Position numbers and translations under genes: made by a program. From Incurvaria masculella (lineage: Eukaryota; Arthropoda; Insecta; Lepidoptera; Incurvariidae): DNA of 64,000 nt. The stretch lies in assembly GCA_946894095.1 (NCBI GenBank), contig OX335654.1, positions 16,563,687 through 16,627,686 on the forward strand, in the 5' to 3' direction. Of this stretch, positions 24,064 to 33,586 are shown piece after piece (the first letter of the stretch is position 1; each line of letters begins with the position of its first letter). A model generated the notes under the pieces. The model did no database searches, was not told the DNA's origin, and saw only the letters and a program-made list of their open reading frames with translations.

Positions 24064-24460
24064 TTATGTTCGAGCTTGTAGCTAAGTGCGCATGCTTCCT
24101 TACGCTTTCTCAGTTGTATAAGTGCACTTGGTCATAAACGTGAACTTCTCCATGGTTCAAAATCTAGATTCCCTTAGATGAAGCCACAGAAATCGGAATA
24201 TACTAAATTCAGATTTCTGTGGATGAAGCCCACCCATGCATCGGATGAAAGATAGTCGAAGTAGCAATTAAATCTTGTCGATTTTCCATCCAGTCCAATG
24301 TAGCCGGAGTGTCCTGGCATAATATTCATTTCCTTCGGGAATGCGGTAGGGATTTTAACAAAACAGTAAGTCAGCATACAGTTTGAATATTCTCGATGGT
24401 GTGGTACGAGTATTATATATCCATGTCATAGATGATATAAATGTCCATAAGAATAAATAA
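24064..24460 (+). mobile_element. Degenerate SINE (family H), tRNA-like head
   Basis: The head has GTAGCTAAGTGCGCATGC (A-box-like). The body blocks GATGAAAGATAGTCGAAG, TTTTCCATCCAGTCCAATG and TCCTGGCATAA are in the usual order, and the end is A-rich. Strongly diverged. Confidence 0.6.
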
Positions 24461-25288
24461 AAAAAATAACGCCTCTATATAATAAGCACTACCATACTGA
24501 TACTTATTGTACGTGTAAACGGATCGATTATAGTAACTAGTTGCAGAAGCTATAACATATTCTGTGGCGTCCCGTGATACGTAGCAAGATCATCAAACAA
24601 ACGATGTGACGAATGAAGAACTAACAGGAGTCTAATTGCTATTAATTGCTGTAGTATTACAGTATTTTTACTCACTTCATTTCTACCACTGAACAGAGTA
24701 TCAATGCGCCTGATTAAATAATACGGTTTATTATTTAAGACATTAAGATGGTTATACTAGCCAATGCGAATGGTTTTATTGCGTTAATTTCCTGATCTCA
24801 TTGGAATGAGAAAATGAAAAAAAAAAACATGTATAATTCCAGCTAACAACGTTCTACCAAAACAGAAAGAAAATGTTTACATAAATTTATATTTTATGCA
24901 TGGAAAAAATTTTTGAAGTCAGGTCTCAAATATATTATTTTTCAAGTTTGCGGCTTAAGTAATATTAAGCTTATTAAGTAATATTTATTCTAATATCATT
25001 TCCAAGATCTTACCATTATCTACCCATTCAGCAAAAGAACATGTTAAACTTTTCCCAATTTCTTTAACGAAACAATAAAAAAAGCGTATAAACGCGTTAT
25101 GCGGGTTGGTCACATTTAGAAAGAATTATTGCGAGCTGCTCTAACTAAGCGACATTGGGCTCTGGCTATCTCGTTTTAATCGCAAAAATTGGTCCAAAAT
25201 GTTTAGGTATGAGGATGCTCTTAAAACACATAACAATATAGAAACAAGCAAATGTTGTCGACCGACCTTGAAGTGGAACCATCTTCGT
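24461..25288. other. Unassigned sequence
   Basis: AT-rich; nothing recognised. Confidence 0.4.
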
Positions 25289-25700
25289 TCAGTATTTCCT
25301 CCGAGCCCAGAGCAGCCTCCGAGCTTCCCATCCACGGCATACACTCCCTCGTAGTACTTCATCGTCACTCAATTTCACTTCAATGTTGCCCCAATGTTCA
25401 CTTATTTCGCAGAGGCACTCCAGTCTGACCTTTCGCCCCAAAGTCTCGACACCTCCCGCACACAAGATATTATGTCTAAGAATCTCACACAATATCATAA
25501 CGAATTGTATGCTCTGATGTCGAACACGACCGATATTTGAAGTGGGGCTAGCAATATTAACGCCGGAAGTAAAAATTTAGTGGCAGCCGGCGTCAAAGCG
25601 CGGCTCAACACTGGCGCAGCTCGAGAAATAACAAGAAATAAATACTGGGTCGTGTCACTCGTGGAAGCCAAGGCGCCGCTGCTGAGGTCCTAATGAGTGA
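25289..25700 (-). other. Candidate promoter / first exon, unrecognised
   Basis: On the minus strand the right half (25540-25700) is GC/CpG-rich and the left half holds two overlapping frames: 25498-25289 (69 codons) and one starting MKYYEGVYAVDGKLGG at 25362. The second frame runs to a possible weak donor (AAG|GTCGGT) near 25265. Neither peptide belongs to a family I recognise, and acceptor and later exons were not found. Confidence 0.2.
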
Positions 25701-25723
25701 TAAATTCCAGGCTAATCGCATAG

Positions 25724-26401
25724 TTTTTTAGGGTTCCGTACCCAAAGGGTGAAAACGGAACCCTATTACTGAGCCTCCGCTGTCCGTCCATCCGTCCCTC
25801 CGTCCGTCCGTCTGTCACAAGGCTGTATCTCACGAACCGTAATAGGTAGGCAGCTGAAATTTTCACAGTGTGTGTATTTATTTTGCCGCTATACTAATTA
25901 TTTTAAAAACACATTCTTTCGTAGAAGTTGTACTTCCTTCAATAAAAATTGTACAAATATCGATATATTTAATGTTAATTTAGGGAAATTTAAGAAATGT
26001 TTGCAATTAATCAATCAATTTAAATAACTTAGGTAAATTTGTTACTTACTGTTTTCTGATAAATATTTTTGTTTGAAAAGGTAACATAACCGGTAGTTGG
26101 AGTAGCTAGGATTAGCGTTAGAAATTGTTTAAGTTTACTATTACTGTGTTTAATTTTATGTCGAAGATCTATTGGTTTATGATTTTTTTTGTTATGATTA
26201 TTTTATATGTATGTGTATTAACTGTTTTCTTCGCAAATAAAGTAAAATAAAAAATAAAAAATAACAACAAATAGGTAAAATATAAAAAAAATAAAAAATA
26301 AAGGTTGCCCCTCACAAAAAACGTGATTTCTTTGTGTTAAATCTTGTACGATGCTACGGAACCCTTCTTTTGCGAGTCCGACTCGTACTTGGCCGGTTTT
26401 T
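25724..26401 (-). mobile_element. Family A MITE split by a retroposed insert
   Basis: 25724-25893 and 26261-26401 together reconstitute one copy: the left half breaks at GCCGCTATA and resumes with ATAACAACAAATAGG, exactly the uninterrupted order of other copies. Microsatellite at 25783-25813. Confidence 0.9.
25894..26260 (+). mobile_element. 367 bp insert with AATAAA and A-rich tail
   Basis: Inserted into the family A MITE. It ends with AATAAA (about 26236-26241) and then A-rich sequence, immediately before MITE sequence resumes; ATA may be duplicated at the junctions. This looks like retroposition of an mRNA or LINE 3' end. The source is not recognised. Confidence 0.6.
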
Positions 26402-26522
26402 GAGTAAACATGAAAATATTCCAAAACATATGAACTTAATTTACGAGTTCGTCCACCTACATCAATAAAGCATTAGAGGAAATCATGGCATCGTTGAATG
26501 ACATGTTTAAACTCATGAGGAA

Positions 26523-26586
26523 CTTTTACGCGATATGCAAACTGAACTGCAATGGATTGCAATTCAGTTTGCATATCGCGTAAAAG
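26523..26586. repeat. Near-perfect 64 bp palindrome
   Basis: Arms 26523-26553 and 26556-26586 (31 bases each, outer end CTTTTACGCGATATGC) are complementary except for one position, with a 2-base centre. Could extrude as a long hairpin. No second copy seen in the window. Confidence 0.9.
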
Positions 26587-26911
26587 AAATTGAAATCCAA
26601 TACGTTAGCCCGTTGGTCAACAAGAGAGATGTAAAATGCACACATTTCAAAACCATCTTAGGTTCGAGATAGGATTGCCATATGGTCGGGACTCGATGGG
26701 ATTGCCCCCATTTCATATGATGTCCACAGTCCCGATAAAATACGAAATTTCCCGATGAAGAAACCAAATCCGATATAGTTTTAGTTCTGCGCAGCCGTTT
26801 GCGAGTGCAGGGAACCGGCCAACATCAATTGTGTCGTGTTTCGCTAACATAATCTCGTACGAATGGTCAGCGGGTCTCGATGGAGGCGCGCTAGATGTCA
26901 CGTATCCTTTC
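26587..26911. other. Unassigned sequence
   Basis: Overlapping short frames only; nothing recognised. Confidence 0.45.
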
Positions 26912-27224
26912 TTTTTAGGGTTCCGTACCCAAGGGGTGAAAACGGAGCCCTATTACTAGCCTCCGCTGTCCGTCCGTCTGTCCGTCCGTCCGTCTGTCCG
27001 TCGGTCACAGGGCTGTATCTCATGAACCGTAACAGTTAGGAAGCTGAAATGTTCACAGATTATGTATTTATTTTGCCGCTATAACAGCAAATAGGTAAAA
27101 TTATAAAATAATAAAAATTAAAGGGGGGGGGGGTATACAAAAAGCGTGTTATTTTTGGGGTAAATCTCGTACGATGGTACGGAACCCTTCGTGTGCCAGT
27201 CCCACTGCACTTGGCCGGTTTTTT
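26912..27224 (-). mobile_element. Family A MITE
   Basis: TTTTTAGGGTTCCGTACCC through CACTTGGCCGG; (GTCC/GTCT)n at 26967-27004. A G-homopolymer of ten lies at about 27124-27133. Confidence 0.92.
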
Positions 27225-27639
27225 ATCCGAGACTGCGATCGTACCGTTTGCCATCTCTGCCTACCTCCGGAAATACGGAATTATAGTTATAATAAAATTA
27301 ACACAAATATGCACGGGAATGCTCTTAATTTGTGATGAATGATATTAAATACACATTAAGGGGTCCATTATTACGTAATTTGTCAAAACATGCTATCGAA
27401 AATAGGAGACAAAATTTTCCATTTTAACGTAATTGTCGCCCTCGTTATATCGGCACGAGCCTGGCCCTCAACATTTCCATCGACCCTTGCAATATTGCAT
27501 CACTAGGTCTAAAGGTTAGGTTTCTTACAGATTATATTAATGTTTCTTACTACTCGAAGTCTCGCTGGGGTCTATCGCCTGGCTGGGCTGGGTTGTATGA
27601 AGAGAGTTGTTACCACGTAGGATAGAGGGATATTACCCT
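27225..27639. other. Unassigned sequence
   Basis: Nothing recognised. Confidence 0.45.
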
Positions 27640-27752
27640 ATCAATTCCCCATACTACCAGTGATAACTGTTTACATGGTCTTAATGTTTTGCTAGGTTTT
27701 TAAAATTTTGGATTCTAAAATATATCGTTAAAATCAATGTCCGTATATTTTT

Positions 27753-28250
27753 GAAGTGAAAACTTCTTTAGCGGCGCTGAGCACTTTTTTTGGATGGGTA
27801 AAAACTTCCAAACTCGCATCAGGGTCACGTGATGCTAATCGAAAAAGCGTAAGATTGAAGTGAAAACTTCTTTAGCGGCGCTGAGCACTTTTTGTTGGAT
27901 GGGTAAAAACTTCCAAACTCGCGTCAGGGTCACGTGATGCTGATCGAAAAAGCGTAAGATTGAAGTGAAAACTTCTTTAGCGGCGCTGAGCAAACGATGG
28001 TGAAAAAGTCGTCGAAATTATGGATGAAAGTTGATTTTTCTAAGAGATAAAAATTAATGTAATATATAAATAAATAACGATATAATATTATGAATAATAA
28101 CATGTAAATTTTCATATTTGTGTACGATAGCGCAATAAATAAACATTGTATTCTACCTCATAAATGATAGTATTTTTGTACTTATAATTAAACACAACGT
28201 TAATACTAAAGTTTTCACTTCTGCCGGCACTCCCGGAGTGCTACCGGTGT
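27753..28250 (+). mobile_element. Deleted DNA transposon with tandem left end, 498 bp
   Basis: The right end GGCACTCCCGGAGTGCTACC is shared (inverted) with 63172-63200, and the 3' UTR-like stretch 28035-28212 matches 63214-63386. The left part consists of a ~104-105 bp unit starting GAAGTGAAAACTTC repeated at 27753, 27857 and 27962; the third copy is cut after ~30 bases and fused to the transposase C-terminus. GAAGTGAAAAC at the left is inverted at 28212-28222. Superfamily not assigned. Confidence 0.75.
27993..28034 (+). pseudogene. C-terminal remnant of unclassified transposon protein
   Basis: The frame NDGEKVVEIMDES-stop is shared with the longer version at 63479-63387. Only 13 codons remain here, fused to the tandem left-end repeat. 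Confidence 0.5.
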
Positions 28251-28536
28251 TTTTTTTTTATATTCCTTTTAGATTGGAAAAAAATAGGTAAAAATATTGG
28301 ATAAAAGATGTCTTTATTTACCTTCGATTTAGATTTTTTAACATTTAATGAAGCTTTCTCATGTGATTGTATTTTTTTCATTACAATCTTACATCTTTTA
28401 GGGTTAGGAAACCGTTAGGGCCAGGAAGACGATTCAGCAATCGCCGTGCAAAATTGTGCCTTGACCAATGGACAAAAAATCAATTTCTTAAAATGTTCAA
28501 AACTGAGATTCCTATGACTTCACGACCGCCTTAATA

Positions 28537-28896
28537 GAAAAAACCAGCCAAGAGCGAGTCGGACTCGCACACGAAGGGTTCCATACCATCGTACATGTAA
28601 CACGAAAAAATCACGTTTTTTGTATGGAGCCCCCCATTAATTTTTATTATTATTTTATTTTATCTATTTGCTGTTATAGCGGCAAAATGAATACACACTC
28701 CGTGAAAATTTCAGCTGCATTCATTACGTTTCACGAGATACAGCCCTGTGACAGACGGACGGACGGACGGACGGATGGACGGACGGATGGACGGACGGAC
28801 GGACGGACGGACGGACGGACGGACGGACGGACGGACGGACGGACGGACGTTTTTTAGGGTTCCGTTTTCACCCTTTGGGTACGGAACCCTAAAAAG
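28537..28896 (+). mobile_element. Family A MITE with the longest (GACG)n tract
   Basis: Ends AAACCAGCCAAGAGCGAGTC and GGTACGGAACCCTAAAAA. The tract 28753-28849 is ~97 bp of almost pure GACG with two GATG units. It has expanded to replace the AGCGGAGGCTTAGTAATAG block normally present before GGGTTCCG. Confidence 0.92.
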
Positions 28897-29458
28897 GAAG
28901 ATACGGACGAGTTTCGGTCGCCTCGCCACCCCAGCCCTTCCTTAATCCATGTTTACCACTCAGGATGCAACACAAAAGTAAACAGAATCTCTGGTATAAT
29001 AGCACAAGAAAAGTCTCGTTCGTATGCAAATATTTAACTGCACATTAACGTTCAAGAGTTTTCGCCTTTTGAATGGAGAAAGTTGCGCATAATTCCGCAA
29101 ACTGTTGCCATATTTTGCATGCTGACTATTGTAAAGTCTCTCTTTGACTATTTTGACAAGTGCTCACGGAATGTCATCCCGCGCGTGTCGCCACCACTTC
29201 CGATAGTGTTGTAATAGCATGTAATAATTGTCGAATCTGCTGTACTAATGTAATAATGTCATGGGTATCTTGCGATATTTTTTTTTATATAAATAAAAAA
29301 AAGCTTGCATTTTTTATTCCACCATCTCGAAGTCTACCAGCTGTATTCAGAGTGGGAGGACTAACTTTAATCCTCCTGACTAAACCGGTTTTTGTATGGT
29401 TAGTCCGGTGCTAATCTCCTACTAAGTTTTGAAAGGTCCTTTCTGAACACGACTGTAA
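28897..29458. other. Unassigned sequence
   Basis: Short frames only; nothing recognised. Confidence 0.45.
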
Positions 29459-29797
29459 GGCTGAGATAAATAGTCGTATCAGAAACTAAGGCTGAGATAA
29501 ATAGTCGTAACAGAAACTAAGACTAACGAAAATTAGTACTTTGTGACGTCAATTTGCGTTACTTTGAGATTTCGTCCATACAAAATGTGTCAAAGTGGCG
29601 TCACAAAGTACTACTTTTCGTAAGCCTTAGTTTTTGTTGCGACTATTTATCTCAGCCTAAGACTAACGGAAAGTAGTACTTTGTGACGTCACTTTGACAC
29701 ATTTTGTATGGACGAAATCTCAAACAAATGCAATGTGACGTCACAAAGTACTACTTTTCGTTAGTCTTAGTTTCTGTTACGACTATTTATCTCAGCC
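29459..29797. mobile_element. Nested palindromic MITE, family E
   Basis: Outer ends GGCTGAGATAAATAGTCGTA and its inverse at 29770-29797. Inside are repeated inverted blocks of AAGTAGTACTTTGTGACGTC and TGACACATTTTGTATGGACG, so the element folds on itself more than once. It carries several GTGACGTCA (CRE-like) motifs. Second copy at 36431. Confidence 0.88.
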
Positions 29798-30019
29798 TAA
29801 GAGTTTTGCTCTAAACTTATAAACTATAACTAGGTATTTCCATTCTAATGCGTTTTCGGATGCAAATCACTTGAGTCTTTACATCTTTGCTTTACACTAG
29901 TTATTTTGAGAGATAACAGATTACATGTTTCATTTTTAATTTGTAGGCATAAATGAATGAATGAACACCATGAAGCACAAATAACTCACCGCCATGAACA
30001 CTATGCACATTTCTGAAAT
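29798..30019. other. Unassigned sequence
   Basis: Nothing recognised. Confidence 0.45.
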
Positions 30020-30200
30020 TAACTATGGTCGAAGCGGCAATGAAAATTGTCCGTGTTTTTTATCATTCAGCTCAATGTAGCTGAGCAATATAAGGAAGGT
30101 CCTGGCATGGCACCCTTTCTTACGTGGTGTGTTAGGCTTATAATATTATTATGACAGTCGGTTTTATGGTATTAGCTATCCATTCGGTTACCATAAAAAA
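30020..30200 (+). mobile_element. SINE (family H), 3' part
   Basis: GGTCGAAGCGGCAATGAAAA ... GGAAGGTCCTGGCATGGCAC ... GTATTAGCTATCCAT, ending in AAAAAA. 5'-truncated. Confidence 0.8.
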
Positions 30201-30215
30201 ATACGTAAGGCTTCC

Positions 30216-30508
30216 TTTTTTTAGGGTTCCGTAACCAAAGGGTACCCCATTAATAAGCCTCCGCTGTCCGTCCGTCCGTCCGTCCGTCTGTCACAGGGTT
30301 GTATCTCATAAACCGTAATAGGTAGGGAGCTGAAATTTTCACAGATTGTGTATTTAGTTTGCCGCCATAACAACAAATATGTAAATTTTTAAATTAAAAA
30401 AACTTAAAGGGGGCCCCATACAAAAACAGTGATTGCTTTTGTGTTAAACCCTTTACGATGACACGGAACCCTCCGTGTGCGAGTCCGACTCGCACTTGAC
30501 CGGTTTTT
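30216..30508 (-). mobile_element. Family A MITE
   Basis: TTTTTTTAGGGTTCCGTAACC through GCACTTGACCGG; (GTCC)n at 30265-30291. Confidence 0.9.
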
Positions 30509-31820
30509 CTATCATTAGGAGTAGTGCGAATTCACACACGCGGTACTAACAACGCCTCTGACGATGGCAAAACGTGGCTGCAAAATTATAAGAATTATAT
30601 TTTTTGACTATACCCATAATTTCACATAGTAGTTAAATCAGGCCGGAATCGATATGCGCGTAAACACCGATAGCCGGCAATCGAAGAGAAAACTGAGAAA
30701 TCTCTAATACTACTTATACTATACTCCAGCGCCTGCCGTCTGTCGGTTTGCTTAAAACTAGCGAACCACTGATCCAATTTGACCGCGGTTTGTACTCATA
30801 CATTTTATGCGCAAATTATGCGGGGTGAGCAGTGAGGTTAAATATGAAAAAAATCTGTAAAACCAACTGGTTTTCACGCTTCGACGAAGCCGCACTAGTA
30901 TTATGATTAACCAGCATAAAAACAGTAATTTAGGCTGGAAACTTAAATTAAGACCACTGGAGTGTTCTCACGTTGGCTTCTTAAAATAGACCAAATAGAA
31001 CGTTCACTCGCCGAGTACCAATGTACTTGGTAAAGAAAATCTGACGTTGGAACGAATGCGAAATTATTGCTTCTGTCGCCAGGGCCGCACTTTGCTTGCA
31101 CTGAAAATTTGCATTTCTTTGCTCACTTGCAAAAACCATTCTTCAAGTGATTTTTGATAAAAAAATATTTTATAATCAAGGCTTGGGCTGAAAGTATCCA
31201 AAATATTGAACAATATTTTCTCATTGCTGGCTGTTGTTTCGTCTCTAAAATACAATACAACAAACAAAGTTTGTTATTGTTTAATATGTTTTGTTACTGA
31301 TTTTTTTAATCAAATAAAAACCGCTTGAAAATAATATAGGTACAAATGTATTTCTATTAATTTATTTTAATCCATTTCATTAAAAAAAACATAATTTGTA
31401 ATAAAATGTAGGCACGAATAAAGTGCAATAATCGGTTATCGATGACGTTATTTAATTTAACCTGAAGTAAATTATAATTTCGTCATATTATTATAAAATC
31501 TTCTATCGGTGCTCATTATAAAGGTTGATCGAATGTATTGCAAAAAGTAAAAATATTACGGTGAAACATTCGAAAATCACTAAAAGCTATTTTAAAATAA
31601 CATCTAATATAAGTTTGAACCCACTAAATTCAACATTTTGTAAACATATTTCAATGGAGCATGCTTCAAGGTAGCATTATTAATCAGGTCGTCTATCTTT
31701 GAAATAAAAATGTATAAATATTAGTGTCCCCAAAAAAAAGAATGCTCAACGAATGTGATATTTATGTAGAATTGAGTGTAAAGCAAGGACACAATAATTA
31801 AATAAAGAGTCCTGAGCCTG
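30509..31820. other. Unassigned sequence, about 1.3 kb
   Basis: No supported gene. A minus-strand interval near 31240-31115 (DETTASNEK...EEWFLQ) is bounded by AG and GT but not recognised. AT-rich. Confidence 0.4.
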
Positions 31821-32429
31821 CAGTCCCAGTTGTCACCTAAATTGGCGCTTACGGCAAACCGATCGACTGGCGTTTTCAAATGTATGGAGAAATTGAAGAG
31901 CGCGCGCAGTGGGCATTAATCGAACTAACATTTGCGAGTCCGAGTTTGATTTGACACCTTACTCGACGTTGCCGCAAATACGTCGACGTTGCCGTTTACG
32001 CCGACTCCGCGTTTTCATACAAATCTGAAGTCCGAGTTTGACTTTGACGGCTTGTAATTGTATGATTTAAATAATAATTTTTTTAAAAGAAAAGATGTCG
32101 GAGGGACATTTCCACGCTGTGCGTGACGCCAGTTGTGACGTATGGATAAGAGGTTAATGCCACAAGATGGGTACTAATTCTGTCTAACCAAATCAAAAGC
32201 ACAAATAAATTAAATGAATGCACCATGTAATATGAATGATTAAATATATACAAACAGAAACAACGCCCATGTTCTAGCACGAGCATAAACACAAAAATAT
32301 ACAAGTAGGTTAATAAATAGAGTAGGTTCCTAATTGGGCCCCCTAATACGAACGACGACACTGAGAAGTGTTACGCGCACTGACTCTAATGCCGTCAAAA
32401 AAAAAGTTCGATACGGTACCTAGTTGAGG

Positions 32430-32700
32430 TGATGCCTGGAGCACGAGGTTGGGCGGCGAATGGCGCCTGCACCCGCGCGGCGAAGTTCGAGCGGCTGGGT
32501 CCCCTCAACTGTGGACGCGCCGCACCACAGGGCGAGTCGATGGAGGACCCCACTCGGACTCAGGGGTCATGGAGCGCCTGGAGCACGTAGTCGGGCGGCG
32601 AATGGCGCCTGCCTCGACGCGGCGATGTTCGAGCGGCTGGGCGACTCCTCAGGGCTGGGCGCACCGCAGCACAGTACGAATCGTTGGCGGAGCCCACTCC
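32430..32700 (+). repeat. Two ~140 bp GC-rich tandem units
   Basis: GGCGGCGAATGGCGCCTGC occurs at about 32451 and 32595, each followed by CGGCGA.GTTCGAGCGGCTGGG and a GCGC.CCGCA.CACAG block. The two units are clearly related but diverged. Confidence 0.8.
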
Positions 32701-32807
32701 AAGGAGCACGGGGTGGGCGCCGGAGAGACGGAGGGTGCGGTTGTGCTCCACTCAGCCAGCCCAAAAGCGGCGACGGCGAGACCCCGGGACGCGACTTGCG
32801 TCACTCG

Positions 32808-32945
32808 CGGCGGTTGGCGGTCTCTGGCAGAGAGACGACGGGACGCGCCCGGTGCCACTGACGGCGGCCGGCGGTCTCTGGCGACGAGACGACGGGACCC
32901 GCCCGGCGCCACTGGCGGCGGCCGGGCGGTCTGTGGTGGCGAGAC
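32808..32945 (+). repeat. ~55 bp GC-rich tandem repeat, about 2.5 units
   Basis: GCGGTCTCTGGC.GAGAGACGACGGGAC-type units recur at about 32816, 32871 and 32926, separated by GCCACTG.CGGCGGCCGG. Confidence 0.75.
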
Positions 32946-32970
32946 GCGCTCGCGCCGTGGCGGGCCAACA

Positions 32971-33006
32971 AGAGGACCACAAAGGCAGCCGCCTTTGTGG
33001 TCCTCT
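32971..33006. repeat. Perfect 16 bp stem-loop
   Basis: AGAGGACCACAAAGGC (32971-32986), loop AGCC, then its exact complement 32991-33006. Lies at the end of the GC-rich core. Confidence 0.92.
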
Positions 33007-33047
33007 CCCATTGGCTCTGTGTTCTGACGTTCGCTAGGCGCGCGCAC

Positions 33048-33353
33048 ATGAGGGAGACAGCATCCTTGAATTGCTGGATGGTAGAAAGAGACGGTACCAA
33101 TGTTCGTGGTTTGTTGTTTTTTTTCTAGAAGAATGTTGACGGTTGGTTCCTAGAAACGTGTACTTTTCCATTAAGTAGAGAGTTACGTTATGTCCATTGT
33201 GTGTATGAGGGAGACAGCATCCTTGAATTGCTGGATGGTAGAAAGAGACGGTACCAATGTTCGTGGTTTGTTGTTTTTTTTCTAGAAGAATGTTGACGGT
33301 TGGTTCCTAGAAACGTGTACTTTTCCATTAAGTAGAGAGTTACGTTATGTCCA
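33048..33353 (+). repeat. Near-identical 157 bp tandem duplication
   Basis: ATGAGGGAGACAGCATCC starts at 33048 and again at 33205; ~149 bp then match essentially base for base up to GTTATGTCCA at 33353. A very recent duplication, or possibly an assembly artefact. Confidence 0.93.
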
Positions 33354-33586
33354 AAGCACTGACATTATTCTGAAGGCTACCGTAAGTGTAGTTCAATAAT
33401 TTTATGACATATAAATGTTGAGAATGCCTAAAAATAAAAATTAATAAAGTAACATATGTTACAAGCTTGAAGAAGTAAAACCACAGAATATCTAGTAAAA
33501 ACTTGGATGGAGTTTGACGTTTTGATGGAAAACGCCAGTCGATCGGTTTGCCGTAAACGCCAATTTAGGTGAGAACTCAGACAGAC

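Larger units (their letters stand above)
27640..28536 (+). mobile_element. Family I repeat split by a transposon copy
   Basis: 27640-27752 and 28251-28536 together align (reverse complement) with the continuous repeat at 40190-40610: CCATACTA...GATAACTGTTT, then the block around TTTTGGATTCTAAAATAT, and later TTAGGGCCAGGAAGACG. The interval 27753-28250 has no counterpart there. Confidence 0.75.
32449..33027 (+). other. 192-codon open frame in the GC-rich core, probably not a gene
   Basis: The frame is Arg/Gly/Ala-rich and follows the tandem repeats, and comparable open frames exist in other phases on both strands. Absence of stops is expected at this GC content. No domain recognised. Kept only because it is the longest frame in the insert. 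Confidence 0.12.
32055..33464. mobile_element. 1.41 kb insertion with GC-rich core, 5 bp target duplication
   Basis: GCTTG occurs at 32050-32054 and 33465-33469, while the uninterrupted sister element has one GCTTG (34670-34674). The insert runs TAATTGTATG...ATGTTACAA. Its ends are AT-rich and its core (32430-33045) very GC-rich, with two sets of tandem repeats, a perfect hairpin and a 157 bp duplication. No LTR or TIR seen at its ends and no recognised protein. A non-autonomous retroelement or a piece of foreign or host DNA moved by transposition are possible. Confidence 0.75.
31821..33586 (+). mobile_element. Family F TIR element carrying a 1.41 kb insert
   Basis: Left TIR (TCACCTAAATTGGCG...CGGCAAACCGATCGACTGGCG) is inverted at 33530-33573. 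The sister copy 34456-35085 shows the same left and right parts joined without the cargo. The element proper is therefore 31821-32054 plus 33465-33586 (~360 bp). Confidence 0.88.

Noticed and set aside
31115..31240. Minus-strand exon candidate (DETTASNEK...EEWFLQ) with AG and GT at its borders.
   Set aside because: AG/GT pairs are common in AT-rich DNA; no recognised family, no neighbouring exons.
32449..33047. Several long overlapping open frames (up to 192 codons) in the GC-rich core.
   Set aside because: All frames on both strands are open at this GC content; products are Arg/Gly/Ala/Pro-rich, follow the tandem repeats and show no domain.
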